Counted from the stretch's first letter, positions 1 through 8,937 are shown. The stretch is 64,000 bases of DNA from Vreelandella venusta (GCF_007989605.1 NZ_BJUL01000017.1:1-64000), one strand, 5' to 3'. Numbers and translations: made by a program. The notes: a model not told the origin generated them from the sequence alone.

Positions 1-190
1 CCCAGTAGCGCGGTGTAACGAATCTCGCGAGGGACGAGTGTATGAGGCACCCGCGACGGCGGCGCCAGCCGCCTGGGTAATGCCTACGCGCCTGATCCAG
101 CCTCGGTGCCACCTTCGGCACCGCTAGCGCGTTGCTTCGCGGGTGCGCTGACGCTTACGCCGCGCTACAACTGCCTCCCACGATTCACTA
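1..190. repeat. REP-like palindromic intergenic repeat
   Basis: Non-coding stretch downstream of mtnD. GTAGCGCGGTGTAA at 5-18 is matched in inverted orientation by 155-168 (13 of 14 bases). Between them lies a 7-bp hairpin, CGGTGCC/GGCACCG, at 104-110 and 117-123, and a GC-rich hairpin near 59-72. This nested arrangement resembles the extragenic palindromic repeats common in halophilic and pseudomonad genomes. Its role is unknown; it could stabilise or end the mtnBCD transcript. The inverted pairs are seen directly, the REP assignment is inference. Confidence 0.5.
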
Positions 191-212
191 CTTCCGATTC
201 ACTATTCACTAA

Positions 213-761
213 TCAAAGCTGATCCAAGCGATCAAACTTCCCGGCGATATCGCTCTCTGTCCAGTGGGGCACCCAGCCTTCAACGTTATCGAAGAAGCGC
301 AGTGCAGTGAATTCTGGCACTGGGCCCATATCGAACCAATGGGGCGTGTTCGCGGGTACGCTGATCAGGTCATTGCGGGTACACAGTACCTGATACACCT
401 TGTCTTCAATATGCAGGCAGAAAAGCCCCTGGCCCTTGACGAAGAAGCGCACTTCGTCTTCGTGATGACGGTGCTCGTTTAAGAACTTTTGGCGCATGGC
501 GTCTTTGTCTGGGTGCGTGGGCACCATGTGCAGCACATCGACGGTTTGATAGCCGCCGATGGCCTTTACCCGGTCGATATCGTCTTGGTAGAGCGCCAAA
601 ATATCTTCCTGGGTGGCGTCGTCGGCAATCTCGCCCGGCGTTGCCCAGCGCTCAAACAACACCCCCACCTTGTTTAGTTCCGCAGTTATCTGTTCGCCGT
701 CAGTGATGTCTAGCAGGGCGTCATTGGGGTTCTGATCAGCAAATACTTTTAGTTGTGACAT
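213..761 (-). CDS. mtnD: Acireductone dioxygenase
   Basis: Cytoplasmic metal-dependent dioxygenase of methionine salvage. It oxidises 1,2-dihydroxy-5-(methylthio)pent-1-en-3-one to formate and 4-methylthio-2-oxobutanoate, the precursor of methionine. The 182-residue length is normal for the family. The cupin metal ligands are visible as H97, H99 and E103 in EHRHHEDE, with H141 in PHWFD. It is the last gene of mtnB-mtnC-mtnD, starting 11 bases after the mtnC stop, with AGGA upstream of the ATG. The metal (Fe or Ni) decides the reaction products in this family and cannot be read from the sequence. Confidence 0.95.
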   Translation of the reverse strand: MSQLKVFADQNPNDALLDITDGEQITAELNKVGVLFERWATPGEIADDATQEDILALYQDDIDRVKAIGGYQTVDVLHMVPTHPDKDAMRQKFLNEHRHHEDEVRFFVKGQGLFCLHIEDKVYQVLCTRNDLISVPANTPHWFDMGPVPEFTALRFFDNVEGWVPHWTESDIAGKFDRLDQL

Positions 762-772
762 TCTAGGCTTTC

Positions 773-1459
773 CTAAAGCGTTATTTCATCAAAGCGGGTA
801 ACGCAAGCATGGGTGTTGCCTGCCTGGGTGCCTTCGCGAACTAACTGTAGGGTTTGCATGCCCGCCTGCTTGGCTGCGTCCAGCTCTTCGACTACGTCCG
901 ACAAGAACAGCACCGCTTCCGGCGGCAGGTCAAGCTCAGCGATAATTCGCTGATAGGCTGTGGCTTCGCGCTTATGGCCAATATGGGTGTCGAAGTAGCC
1001 GCTAAACAGGGGGGTTAAATCGCCTTCATCGCTGTAGCCAAACAGCAGCTTTTGCGCCTGCACGGAACCTGACGAATACACGTACAGTGCTTTGCCTGCC
1101 TGCTGCCACTGGCGCAGCACCGGGGCGACGTCGCTATACAAATGGCCTTTAAAATCGCCACGCTGATAGCCATCGGCCCACACCATGCCTTGCAGTGCTT
1201 TCAGCGGCGTGACTTTTTGATCAGTCTCGATCCAATGTAGCAACTGCGCAATGACTGCTTCCAGCGTGGCATCAGCGTCGCCCATTTCGCGGCGTACGGC
1301 GCTAATTTGCTCGGCAACCTCTGGAGAGTCAGCATTTGCCCGCAAAAAATCGGGCAGCTTGGCTTGAGCGTAGGGAAACAGCACCTTATGGACGAAGTTA
1401 ATATCCGTGGTGGTGCCTTCGATATCGGTGACAACGGCGCGAACAGCAGGGTTACTCAT
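773..1459 (-). CDS. mtnC: Enolase-phosphatase E1
   Basis: HAD-superfamily enzyme of methionine salvage. It enolises 2,3-diketo-5-methylthiopentyl-1-phosphate and then dephosphorylates it to the acireductone used by MtnD. The N-terminal motif TDIEGTTTDI (nucleophile D12) is the MtnC form of the HAD motif I; SSGS near the middle and LFLSDVVEELDAA near the C-terminus fit motifs II and IV. The 228 residues are typical. It overlaps the upstream mtnB stop by four bases (ATGA), indicating translational coupling. One protein does the job of the separate MtnW and MtnX of Bacillus, as usual in Gammaproteobacteria. Confidence 0.95.
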   Translation of the reverse strand: MSNPAVRAVVTDIEGTTTDINFVHKVLFPYAQAKLPDFLRANADSPEVAEQISAVRREMGDADATLEAVIAQLLHWIETDQKVTPLKALQGMVWADGYQRGDFKGHLYSDVAPVLRQWQQAGKALYVYSSGSVQAQKLLFGYSDEGDLTPLFSGYFDTHIGHKREATAYQRIIAELDLPPEAVLFLSDVVEELDAAKQAGMQTLQLVREGTQAGNTHACVTRFDEITL

Positions 1460-2046
1460 TTAGACCACCGGCTCTCTTCAAGTACACAGGACAGTAAAAA
1501 TTCAATGGCTTCCAAGTGCCGACGGCAACTAGCGATGCTATCGCCCACGGCATAAATACCGTGCCCCGTCACCAAAAAGCCCCAGGGCATCGGCCAGCCG
1601 CTGCGTACATGCTCCGCTAGCTCGTCCATATCTTGGGAATTTGGTACCACAGGTAAAAGAACCGAGGCATCATGAGTCACGTTGCCCTGCAGGGCTTTTT
1701 GCATCTCGAAGCCACTTAGCTCAATGCCGTTTGGAAAGCGCCGTGACAGCACAGTGCTGGCTAGGGTATGGGTATGCAGCACGCAGTTGATGGTCGGGTC
1801 TAACCGGTAAAGCGCAGCGTGAAGATCACTTTCTGCGCTAGGTTTACCATCACCGGATAGCACCTTGCCATCCAGGTTGCAGAGCAAGAGGTCATCGGCC
1901 TGAATGCGGGTTTTATCCCGGCCAGAAGCGGTGACAAGATAGCCCGCCTCGGTACGGGCGGAAAAGTTACCGCCGGTAGCGGGTGTCCAGCCTTGCTGCG
2001 CCGCCCATGAAATGGCGGCCAGCAGTTCAGTTTGTAGCGTCATCAT
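1456..2046 (-). CDS. mtnB: Methylthioribulose-1-phosphate dehydratase
   Basis: Class II aldolase-fold zinc enzyme that dehydrates 5-methylthioribulose-1-phosphate to 2,3-diketo-5-methylthiopentyl-1-phosphate. The 196-residue protein has the expected ATGGNFSAR segment near residue 25 and the zinc-site histidines in VLHTHTLAS, plus a later GHGIYAVG. It is first in mtnBCD and diverges from mtnA across a 111-base gap. Two adjacent ATG codons (2046 and 2043) could start it; no strong ribosome site separates them. Confidence 0.93.
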   Translation of the reverse strand: MMTLQTELLAAISWAAQQGWTPATGGNFSARTEAGYLVTASGRDKTRIQADDLLLCNLDGKVLSGDGKPSAESDLHAALYRLDPTINCVLHTHTLASTVLSRRFPNGIELSGFEMQKALQGNVTHDASVLLPVVPNSQDMDELAEHVRSGWPMPWGFLVTGHGIYAVGDSIASCRRHLEAIEFLLSCVLEESRWSK

Positions 2047-2095
2047 AGGATCTGCGTCGCCTCATCTAGTAGCAGCCATTCTATATGATAAGCTT

Positions 2096-2113
2096 CGCGG
2101 CTGATAAGCCGCG
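2096..2113 (+). promoter_or_regulatory. Stable hairpin in the mtnA leader
   Basis: Perfect 7-bp GC-rich inverted repeat, CGCGGCT (2096-2102) and AGCCGCG (2107-2113), with a GATA loop, 44 bases before the mtnA start and inside the divergent mtnB-mtnA region. It lacks a T tract, so it is not a simple terminator. It could be an operator for a regulator of methionine salvage or a leader RNA structure. I see no SAM-riboswitch architecture around it. Confidence 0.45.
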
Positions 2114-2157
2114 CCGTTGTTCTGCTAGTCAAGTTCAAGTGCTCAAGGAGTCCAGCA

Positions 2158-3183
2158 ATGCCACATCTACAGTCACGCAGTTTACGGGTCTACGCCGACC
2201 ACCTTGAGTATTTGGATCAAACCCAACTGCCTCAGAAGGAGCAGTGGGTGCGCTGTGACTCGCCAGAAGAGTGGCAGCGTGCGGTGAAAAATCTAGCGAT
2301 TCGCGGCGCGCCGCTGATTGGTTTGAGTGCGGCCTTTGTACTGGCGCAGACTGCCGCGCGTCATCCGCAAGGTGACTGGCAGTTGGTAAGTGATCGCTTA
2401 CGTGCTACACGACCCACCGCAGTGAACCTGATGTATTGCCTGGATGCTATGGAAGCCTGCTTTGAGCAAGGGGCTGCCGCCCTGGCTGAGCGCGCCGCTG
2501 AATTGTTTGCAGAAGACCGCGCACTTTGCCAGCGCATGGCCGAGCGGGGAGCTGACCTTTTGCAATCAGGCGACCGCATATTAACCCACTGCAATACCGG
2601 GGCGCTGGCCACCGCAGGCGTTGGCACCGCTATCGGCGCACTCGCAGTTGCCAAGCGGCGCGGTGTAACGCTGCATGTGTATGTGGATGAAACCCGCCCG
2701 CTGCTGCAAGGTGGCCGTTTAACCGCTTGGGAAATGGCCGACTTAGGTATCTTCTATCAATTGATTGCTGACAGCATGGCCGCGAGCTTAATGGCCGCAG
2801 GGAAAGTCGATAAGGTCATGGTCGGTGCCGACCGCATTTGCGCCAACGGTGACTTCGCCAACAAAGTGGGTACTTACATGCTGGCGGTGATTGCTCACTA
2901 TCATCAGGTGCCGTTCTATGTAGTGGCCCCTTACACCACGGTAGATCCCGCCTGCGTCACTGGCGCCGATATTCCTATTGAACAGCGTGATGCGGCAGAA
3001 ATTCGTGGTGTTTCAGGTGCTTTCGGCGATGCAGTCTGGGCTCCCGAGAATGCTCCCGTGTGGAACCCAGCCTTTGATGTAACTCCCGCCAAGCTGGTCA
3101 CTGCCTGGGTGCTAGACACTGGCACCTTTGATGCCGCCGCGATAGCGCGTGGCGATCACTGCCAGGGGCATGCAGAAAGATAG
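2158..3183 (+). CDS. mtnA: Methylthioribose-1-phosphate isomerase
   Basis: Isomerises 5-methylthioribose-1-phosphate to methylthioribulose-1-phosphate, feeding MtnB. It belongs to the eIF2B-alpha/MtnA fold. Family motifs visible are NLAIRGAPLIG near residue 46, LTHCNTGALATAG near residue 142, VDETRPLLQGGRLTAWE near 176 and VGADRICANGDFANKVGTY near 222. A good ribosome site (CAAGGAG) precedes the ATG. The gene diverges from mtnBCD and converges on the ABC permease with only five bases between stops. No methylthioribose kinase lies here, so the pathway probably enters through methylthioadenosine phosphorylase encoded elsewhere. Confidence 0.95.
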   Translation: MPHLQSRSLRVYADHLEYLDQTQLPQKEQWVRCDSPEEWQRAVKNLAIRGAPLIGLSAAFVLAQTAARHPQGDWQLVSDRLRATRPTAVNLMYCLDAMEACFEQGAAALAERAAELFAEDRALCQRMAERGADLLQSGDRILTHCNTGALATAGVGTAIGALAVAKRRGVTLHVYVDETRPLLQGGRLTAWEMADLGIFYQLIADSMAASLMAAGKVDKVMVGADRICANGDFANKVGTYMLAVIAHYHQVPFYVVAPYTTVDPACVTGADIPIEQRDAAEIRGVSGAFGDAVWAPENAPVWNPAFDVTPAKLVTAWVLDTGTFDAAAIARGDHCQGHAER

Positions 3184-3188
3184 CGGTC

Positions 3189-4025
3189 TTAGCGAATTCC
3201 TGCCCGTAAAAACGATTGCACGAACTGGCGTTGAAAGAGCAAAAAGGCAATCAGTAGTGGGGCGATGCTTAACAGCGTCGCCGCGCTAACGGTCGCCCAG
3301 TTCACGCCGGTTTCGGGCGCGGAAAACACCCCTAATCCTACCGTTAGCGGGCGGCTCTCTACTGAGTTGGTCACCACTAATGGCCAGATAAAGTTATTCC
3401 AGTGGTGGCTAATCGAGACCAGCCCGTAAGCAAGGTAGGTGGGCTTAGCGAGCGGTACGTAGACCTTCCAGAGAATTTCCAACCAGTTGCAGCCTTCGAT
3501 GCGGGCGGCATCTTCCAGCTCCCTTGGAATGGTTTTAAAGGTTTGGCGAAGCAGAAAAATACCCAAGGCGCTGGCCACGTAAGGTAAGCCAATCCCGGTG
3601 ATGGTATTGATCAGCCCCAGCTCACTGGCGATGCGGTAGTTTTCGACAATCAGCACTTCTGGGAACACAAAGAGCTGAATCAGCACCAGCATAAACAGAA
3701 CGTTCTTGCCGGGAATCGGAAAGCGCGCAAAGGCAAACGCCGCCAGGGTGCAGACCACAAATTGACCGATGACCACCCCTGTCACCAGTGCAAAGGTGTT
3801 CAAGTAGTAGCGGGCAAAGGGCGCTTGAGACCAAGCGTTAGCGAAGTTCTCCAACGTCAGCGGGGCGAAGAGCGCAAAGTTGACCATAAACTCGCTGGGG
3901 TGGAAGGCCGCCCAAAAAGCATACAGCAGCGGAAAAATCCAAATAATCGCCAGTAGCCACGCGGCCACGGTTTCCAGCGCTGGAATTGAGAAGAAGCGGG
4001 AGCGGGGCGCAGTGGTCGTATTCAT
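3189..4025 (-). CDS. ABC importer inner-membrane permease, UgpE/MalG family
   Basis: Second permease of a carbohydrate-type (CUT1) ABC importer, 278 residues with about six membrane segments. The cytoplasmic coupling loop is visible as EDAARIEGCNWLEILWKVYVP (quoted in part: ARIEGCNWLE), matching the EAA motif that docks on the ATPase. It overlaps the upstream permease by four bases (ATGA). In this locus the minus-strand order is ATPase, binding protein, permease A, permease E. The family suggests glycerol-3-phosphate, glycerol or a sugar as substrate; the sequence alone does not decide. Confidence 0.85.
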   Translation of the reverse strand: MNTTTAPRSRFFSIPALETVAAWLLAIIWIFPLLYAFWAAFHPSEFMVNFALFAPLTLENFANAWSQAPFARYYLNTFALVTGVVIGQFVVCTLAAFAFARFPIPGKNVLFMLVLIQLFVFPEVLIVENYRIASELGLINTITGIGLPYVASALGIFLLRQTFKTIPRELEDAARIEGCNWLEILWKVYVPLAKPTYLAYGLVSISHHWNNFIWPLVVTNSVESRPLTVGLGVFSAPETGVNWATVSAATLLSIAPLLIAFLLFQRQFVQSFLRAGIR

Positions 4026-4906
4026 TGATAGTGCGTCCTGCGATCTAAAATCGTGAACTTAAACGTCGCCACTACCGCGAGCACCAGCAGAATCACCACC
4101 GTAATGGTAGCTGCCGTGGTGCGGTCAAAGAACGAGAACGCATTCTCGTAAACGTAGTAGAGCAGCAGGTTGGTGGCGTTGTTGGGCCCACCCTTGGTCA
4201 AGATAAATAGGTGATCCACGACCCGCACCGAGTTAATCAGCGCATTGATGAGCACAAACAGCGTGGTGGGCATCAACAGTGGAAATGTCACCCGCCAGAA
4301 AAAGCTCCAACGGCTAGTGCCTTCTAAATCAGCCGCCTCTTTTAACTCGGGGGGCATACTCTGGAGCGCCGCTAAGTAGAAGATCATAAAAAAGCCGGCT
4401 TCTTTCCACACCGACATCACGATCACCGAGCTTAAAGCAATGCTTGGATCACCCAGCCAGTTCACTCCGGATAAGCCCAGCATACCGAGCAGTTTATTGA
4501 ATAGGCCGATCTGCGGCGCGTAGAAAAACATCCAGATATTGGCCGCGGCGATCATGGGAAGAATCGTCGGCGTAAAGTAGGCCATGCGCACAAAGCCCCG
4601 CCCGCGAAGCTTGCCATTGACGAATAGCGCCATACCCAAGGCCAGCGCGATAGACGTAGGAATCGTACCGACGGCGTAGATTAAGTTGTTACGCGCTACT
4701 TTCCAAAACGTCGGGTCATCGAACAACACCTGATAATTTTCAAGGCCGACGAATTCAGTGGGTGCACCGCGAAAGCCGGGTAAAAACAGACTGTTAATAA
4801 GCGTCGTTACGGTCGGTAAATAAGCAAACGTCGTTAGCAGTACCGCAGCGGGCAGTAGCAGAAGCGCACCGTAGAGCTGCATTTTGCGGTGGTTGGTGAA
4901 TGACAT
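4022..4906 (-). CDS. ABC importer inner-membrane permease, UgpA/MalF family
   Basis: First permease of the same importer, about 294 residues from the ATG at 4906 (a GTG five codons upstream, at 4921, is the alternative; neither has a clear ribosome site). Hydrophobic segments begin at LYGALLLLPAAVLL. The EAA coupling loop is KEAADLEGTSRWSFFWRVT. It is coupled to the following permease by a 4-base overlap and lies 63 bases after the binding-protein gene. Function as heterodimer partner of the downstream permease is inferred from the family. Confidence 0.85.
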   Translation of the reverse strand: MSFTNHRKMQLYGALLLLPAAVLLTTFAYLPTVTTLINSLFLPGFRGAPTEFVGLENYQVLFDDPTFWKVARNNLIYAVGTIPTSIALALGMALFVNGKLRGRGFVRMAYFTPTILPMIAAANIWMFFYAPQIGLFNKLLGMLGLSGVNWLGDPSIALSSVIVMSVWKEAGFFMIFYLAALQSMPPELKEAADLEGTSRWSFFWRVTFPLLMPTTLFVLINALINSVRVVDHLFILTKGGPNNATNLLLYYVYENAFSFFDRTTAATITVVILLVLAVVATFKFTILDRRTHYQ

Positions 4907-4969
4907 AGAGACGTACCGCACGTTGGAAAAGCCGGGGCATGCCCCGGCGAACAGTAAAATGGCTAACGA

Positions 4970-6250
4970 TTAGCGGGCGTAGCGGCGTAACACGCTATCG
5001 GCCTCTTGCTGCGCTTGGCTAAGCGCTTCTTGCGCTGTCATTTGGCCGGTCAGCGCTGCTTGCACGGCGTTATCCAAGGCGCGGCGAATGCGGCCACCCT
5101 GGTAAGTGGAAAGCTCTGCCGTGCCGTGTTCAAGCTGGTCGCGGGCGACCGCGGCAGGTGGGAACTCTTCTACATAGCCTTGTAGCGCGTCGGTTTCGTA
5201 GGCAGCGGGGCTAACGCCCATATAGCCAGTCTCAATCGACCAGGCGGCAGCTCGCTCGGGAGCCGTCATCCAACGAATAAAGGTCATCGCCGCGCGTTGC
5301 TCTTCTTCCGTCGTATCTTCAAAAATGTAGAAGTTACCGCCGCCGGTGGGGCTGCCGCGCTGGGTTTTCATCGGCAGCATGGCGACGCCAAAATCAAAAT
5401 TGGCTTCGCTACGTACGGCGGTTAGGTTGCCCGTGGTGTGCCACATCATTGCCGTGGACTGTTCAAGGAAGTTCTGGCGCAGGGTGCCCCACTCAATGGT
5501 GCCGTCGGGCATGGCATTGTGCTCGGTGGCTAGCGATACCCAGTACTCTAGCGCTTCAACCGCTGCGGGGTCGTCGAAGTAGACCTCGGTGCCATCTTCG
5601 CTCATTAGCCGGTGGCCGTTCTGAAAGGCAAAGGCCTGGAACATCCAGTAGGGGTAGCCGGTCGATGGCACCATCACGCCCCACTGCTCGCCATTGGAGG
5701 CTTCGCGCACGGTGGCGGCCATCTCGGCCATCTCTTGCCAGTTTTCCGGGGGTGTTTCGGGGTCTAGGCCAGCGGCTTCAAAGGCGTCTTTGTTCCAGAA
5801 CAGTACGATGGTGGAGCGCTGGAAGGGGATGCCGTAGGTTTTGCCATCCAACTGGCCATTTTCCATCAGCCCTGGGTAGAAGCTATTGAGCCATTCGCGC
5901 TCTTCAGCGGTTTCGACTAGATCATCAAAAGCGACGATGGCGTTCTGCTCAATCAGCTCGTAAAGATCAATGGAGAACATGACCGATAGCTGCGGCGTTT
6001 CGCCCGCTTCCATTGCCGACATAGCGCGCACGCGGGTGTCGTCGTAGTTACCGGCGTAAATCGCTTCCACATTGATATCGGGGTACTCGCTTTCAAACTC
6101 TGCCACCAGCGTATCAACGACGTCGGTGAGTGCACCGCCCACTGCGACCGGGTAGTACATGGTCAGATCGACGCTATCCGCGTTTACCTGGGCGGCGCTT
6201 AACAAGCCCGCTGCCAGGGCGGTCATTGCAAAAGGGGTACGCAAACGCAT
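4970..6250 (-). CDS. Periplasmic solute-binding protein, UgpB family
   Basis: Extracellular solute-binding protein family 1, 426 residues from the ATG at 6250, which has GGAG six bases upstream. A signal peptide is evident (MRLRTPFAMTALAAGLLSAA, cleavage probably after VNA). The mature start reads VDLTMYYPVAVGGALTDVVD, close to alphaproteobacterial UgpB-like proteins, and the IPFQRSTIVLFWNKDAF segment is typical of sugar/glycerol-phosphate binders. It delivers ligand to the two permeases downstream. Glycerol-3-phosphate is the family default, but related proteins bind glycerol or disaccharides. Confidence 0.82.
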   Translation of the reverse strand: MRLRTPFAMTALAAGLLSAAQVNADSVDLTMYYPVAVGGALTDVVDTLVAEFESEYPDINVEAIYAGNYDDTRVRAMSAMEAGETPQLSVMFSIDLYELIEQNAIVAFDDLVETAEEREWLNSFYPGLMENGQLDGKTYGIPFQRSTIVLFWNKDAFEAAGLDPETPPENWQEMAEMAATVREASNGEQWGVMVPSTGYPYWMFQAFAFQNGHRLMSEDGTEVYFDDPAAVEALEYWVSLATEHNAMPDGTIEWGTLRQNFLEQSTAMMWHTTGNLTAVRSEANFDFGVAMLPMKTQRGSPTGGGNFYIFEDTTEEEQRAAMTFIRWMTAPERAAAWSIETGYMGVSPAAYETDALQGYVEEFPPAAVARDQLEHGTAELSTYQGGRIRRALDNAVQAALTGQMTAQEALSQAQQEADSVLRRYAR

Positions 6251-6279
6251 AAGAGACTCCGCAAGTGTCAATACTGCTG

Positions 6280-7419
6280 TCAGTGTTGGAAAGAGCCCAC
6301 CGCCGGTGGGCGAGGAACGCTTCGCGATGAGCTAGGTAAGGGGAGCGGCGTCAGGTCATCCCGCCGCAGACCTTCGGCATCGAAAAGGTGTGTATTCTCT
6401 GGCGTCCAGTAGAGGCTGCATGGCTGACCTGCCAGCGCCTGCTTGCCGCTAAGCCGCACGCGTAGGGTGTGCGACCCCACTGCCACATAAGCAATGGTAT
6501 CCGCTCCCAGATACTCTTCACTTAATACGTTAGCGGGTACGCCGGAACCGGGTGCGATACGCAGTTCGAGATCTTCCGGGCGGATGCCCAAGTGTCCACC
6601 AGCGGCATCCAAGGGGGCTACGGGGGTACTAGGTTCGCCTTCGATAACGGCGCCATTTTTACCGGCCACTAGGGGCAGCAGGTTCATGGCAGGGCTGCCA
6701 ATGAAACTGGCGGCAAAAGCGCTAGCAGGGCGGTTATAAAGCTCGTCAGGGGTGCCGTCCTGGACGATTTTGCCGTGCTGCATCAGAATTACACGATCTC
6801 CCATGCTCATCGCTTCCACTTGGTCGTGGGTGACGTAAATCACCGTCATAGTCAGGCGACTGTGTAGTGCTTTGATTTCCCTACGCATGTCGCTGCGCAG
6901 CCGAGCGTCCAGATTGGATAGCGGTTCATCCATCAGGCAGATCGGGTGTTCGGAGATAATTGAACGCGCCAAAGCAACCCGCTGGCGTTGGCCGCCGGAA
7001 AGTTGCGCAGGTTTGCGGTCTAGGTAATCGGTTAAATCAACCAGTTCGGCGACCTTGGCTAGTCGCTGGCGCTGCTCATCTTTGGGTACCTTGCGGCTGC
7101 GCAGGCCAAAAACGATGTTGTCGGCAACGTTCAAATGTGGAAACAGCGCGTAGGACTGAAACACCATGCTCAGCCCACGGTCGCCGGGCGGCAGGCGGGT
7201 AACGTCGCGCTCGCCGATATAAATACGCCCGTCGCTAGCCTCTTCCAGGCCTGCGATCATGCGCAGCGTGGTGGATTTACCACAGCCTGAAGGGCCGAGC
7301 AGAATGACAAATTGCCCAGGCGTGACGTCGAAGGAGATGTCATCGACGGCAGTGGCCGCGTCCCAACGTTTAGTGACGCGTTCCAAGCGAATACGCGATT
7401 GGTTTGACATAGCACACAC
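6280..7419 (-). CDS. ugpC: ABC importer ATPase, UgpC/MalK family
   Basis: Cytoplasmic ATPase powering the importer, 379 residues. Walker A is GPSGCGKST, the signature LSGGQRQRVALARS and Walker B CLMDEP, followed by the H-loop VIYVTHDQ. The C-terminal third (HLGIRPEDLELR) is the OB-fold regulatory domain of the MalK/UgpC group. It is the first gene of the four-gene operon, 29 bases ahead of the binding-protein start. An internal ATG at 7410 is also possible; ribosome sites are weak at both. Confidence 0.87.
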   Translation of the reverse strand: MCAMSNQSRIRLERVTKRWDAATAVDDISFDVTPGQFVILLGPSGCGKSTTLRMIAGLEEASDGRIYIGERDVTRLPPGDRGLSMVFQSYALFPHLNVADNIVFGLRSRKVPKDEQRQRLAKVAELVDLTDYLDRKPAQLSGGQRQRVALARSIISEHPICLMDEPLSNLDARLRSDMRREIKALHSRLTMTVIYVTHDQVEAMSMGDRVILMQHGKIVQDGTPDELYNRPASAFAASFIGSPAMNLLPLVAGKNGAVIEGEPSTPVAPLDAAGGHLGIRPEDLELRIAPGSGVPANVLSEEYLGADTIAYVAVGSHTLRVRLSGKQALAGQPCSLYWTPENTHLFDAEGLRRDDLTPLPLPSSSRSVPRPPAVGSFQH

Positions 7420-7524
7420 ATCACCGGCTGCTGGTTGTTATTGGTTCAGCTTGTGTTGAAGGTGTTGCCGTTGCATGACACTTACATGGATGGTTGATGA
7501 CAGCCGTTGTGTCAAGCAGAAAAT

Positions 7525-8937
7525 TCACTTGGTGACTTTGATGCCATAACGCTGCAGCCTGCGCACCACGCTGGATTGACTAATCCCCAGCCGTTCAGCG
7601 ATGGCGTACGTGCTGGGAAGCGTTTTGCTCAACGCTTCCAGTGTTTCGCGCTCTAGTCTGGCTAGGTACTGCTTTAGGGTTTCTTCGGGGGCTAAGGCGG
7701 CTCTTGGCGAAGAGGTTGGCGTTTGCGGCAGATTAGCAGGGGGCTGCTGCGTAGGAAGGCTAGGTGCTTCAATTTGATCCGTTGGGCTGGAGAGCCAAGC
7801 TCTTTCCAACCAGTTTTCAAGCTCGCGGACGTTACCTGGCCAGTCGCTTCCCATTAACGTTGACCACACTGGGTTGCCCAGGATTTTTTGCCGCCCATAG
7901 CGTTGGTTAAGGCGTTTCAAACAGGCTTCCACGAGGTCCGGAATATCTTCTCGGCGGTCGCGTAAAGGAGGAAGCGTGACCGGTATGACGTTGAGACGGT
8001 AGTAAAGGTCCAGGCGAAATAGGCCTGCTTCTACTTGTTTAGCTAGATTCTGATTCGTGGCGACAACTAAGCGAAAGTCCACTTTGCGCGGTCGTGTATC
8101 GCCTAACCGGGTAAGGCTGCCGTCCTGGATGACTTTTAATAGTTTGGTTTGCATTAATAAGGGGAGCTCACCGATTTCATCGAGAAACAGCGTGCCACCT
8201 TCCGCTTGCTCTAATAAGCCTGCTTTTCCTTGGCGAGCCGCGCCGCTGAACGCGCCGGGCTGATAGCCAAACATCTCAGACTCAAATAAGTTTTCGGGAA
8301 TGGCCGCACAGTTAACCTCAATAAAGGGATGGTTATGGCGCTGGCTCCAACGGTGCAACTGTTTGGCAAACGCGGTTTTCCCCACGCCCGACTCTCCCAG
8401 CATCAATACATTAGCGTCCGAGGGGGCGACCCGTTTGAGAAGCAGGGCGACTTCACGCATAACGTGACTTCTCACCTGTAAGTTATCCAGCGCGTCGTCC
8501 AGCGCTTGTTCCTCGGCACCGTGGGCTGCTTGGCTACGTTTTAAGTGCTCACTAAAGCGTTTCTGGAGTAGTGCATATTCGTCTTGTAGGAGCTGCAAAT
8601 CGGTTAAGTCTCTGGAGCGGCTGATAACACGCTCTAACTTTCCATTCACAAAGACGGGGTAGGCCTGAGCTATCACACGGCGCCCGGTACCGGTTACCTG
8701 CATCAGTTGGGCCGGCTGGTGGGTGCGCATTACTTCCAAGGTGATGGATGGCTTCAAAATGCCTGCTTGCTGAAGCTGGTAAACGCTACTACCTAGCAAC
8801 TCTTCCCGGGGCGCGCCATAAACAGCCTCAGCGCCGGGGCTGATATCAAGCACTCGACCCTCCCCGCTGACGATGAAGAAATGATCGTTGGCGGTTTCGA
8901 CAATGGTTTTTAGCACGCACTTATCGATTTCACTCAC
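7525..8937 (-). CDS. Sigma-54-dependent transcriptional regulator (PAS-AAA-HTH)
   Basis: Bacterial enhancer-binding protein of 470 residues. An N-terminal PAS domain (about 10-115) is followed by a linker with coiled-coil character, an AAA+ domain (about 150-385) and a C-terminal HTH (about 440-468, AIAERLGISQSSVVRRL). Walker A is GESGVGKT and Walker B GGTLFLDEIGEL. The sigma-54 contact loop reads GAFSGA rather than the usual GAFTGA. It is transcribed away from the gbuA unit, whose promoter has a sigma-54 signature, so it most likely activates that unit, perhaps sensing a guanidino compound or arginine through PAS. It is close in architecture to TyrR- and RocR-type regulators. Confidence 0.88.
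   Translation of the reverse strand: MSEIDKCVLKTIVETANDHFFIVSGEGRVLDISPGAEAVYGAPREELLGSSVYQLQQAGILKPSITLEVMRTHQPAQLMQVTGTGRRVIAQAYPVFVNGKLERVISRSRDLTDLQLLQDEYALLQKRFSEHLKRSQAAHGAEEQALDDALDNLQVRSHVMREVALLLKRVAPSDANVLMLGESGVGKTAFAKQLHRWSQRHNHPFIEVNCAAIPENLFESEMFGYQPGAFSGAARQGKAGLLEQAEGGTLFLDEIGELPLLMQTKLLKVIQDGSLTRLGDTRPRKVDFRLVVATNQNLAKQVEAGLFRLDLYYRLNVIPVTLPPLRDRREDIPDLVEACLKRLNQRYGRQKILGNPVWSTLMGSDWPGNVRELENWLERAWLSSPTDQIEAPSLPTQQPPANLPQTPTSSPRAALAPEETLKQYLARLERETLEALSKTLPSTYAIAERLGISQSSVVRRLQRYGIKVTK

Noticed and set aside
2047..2157. SAM riboswitch ahead of the methionine-salvage genes
   Set aside because: The gap is only 111 bases with one simple hairpin; no multi-helix junction or terminator stem.
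5449..5889. 146-codon plus-strand frame opposite the solute-binding protein gene
   Set aside because: Arg-rich shadow translation; the minus strand has signal peptide and family motifs.
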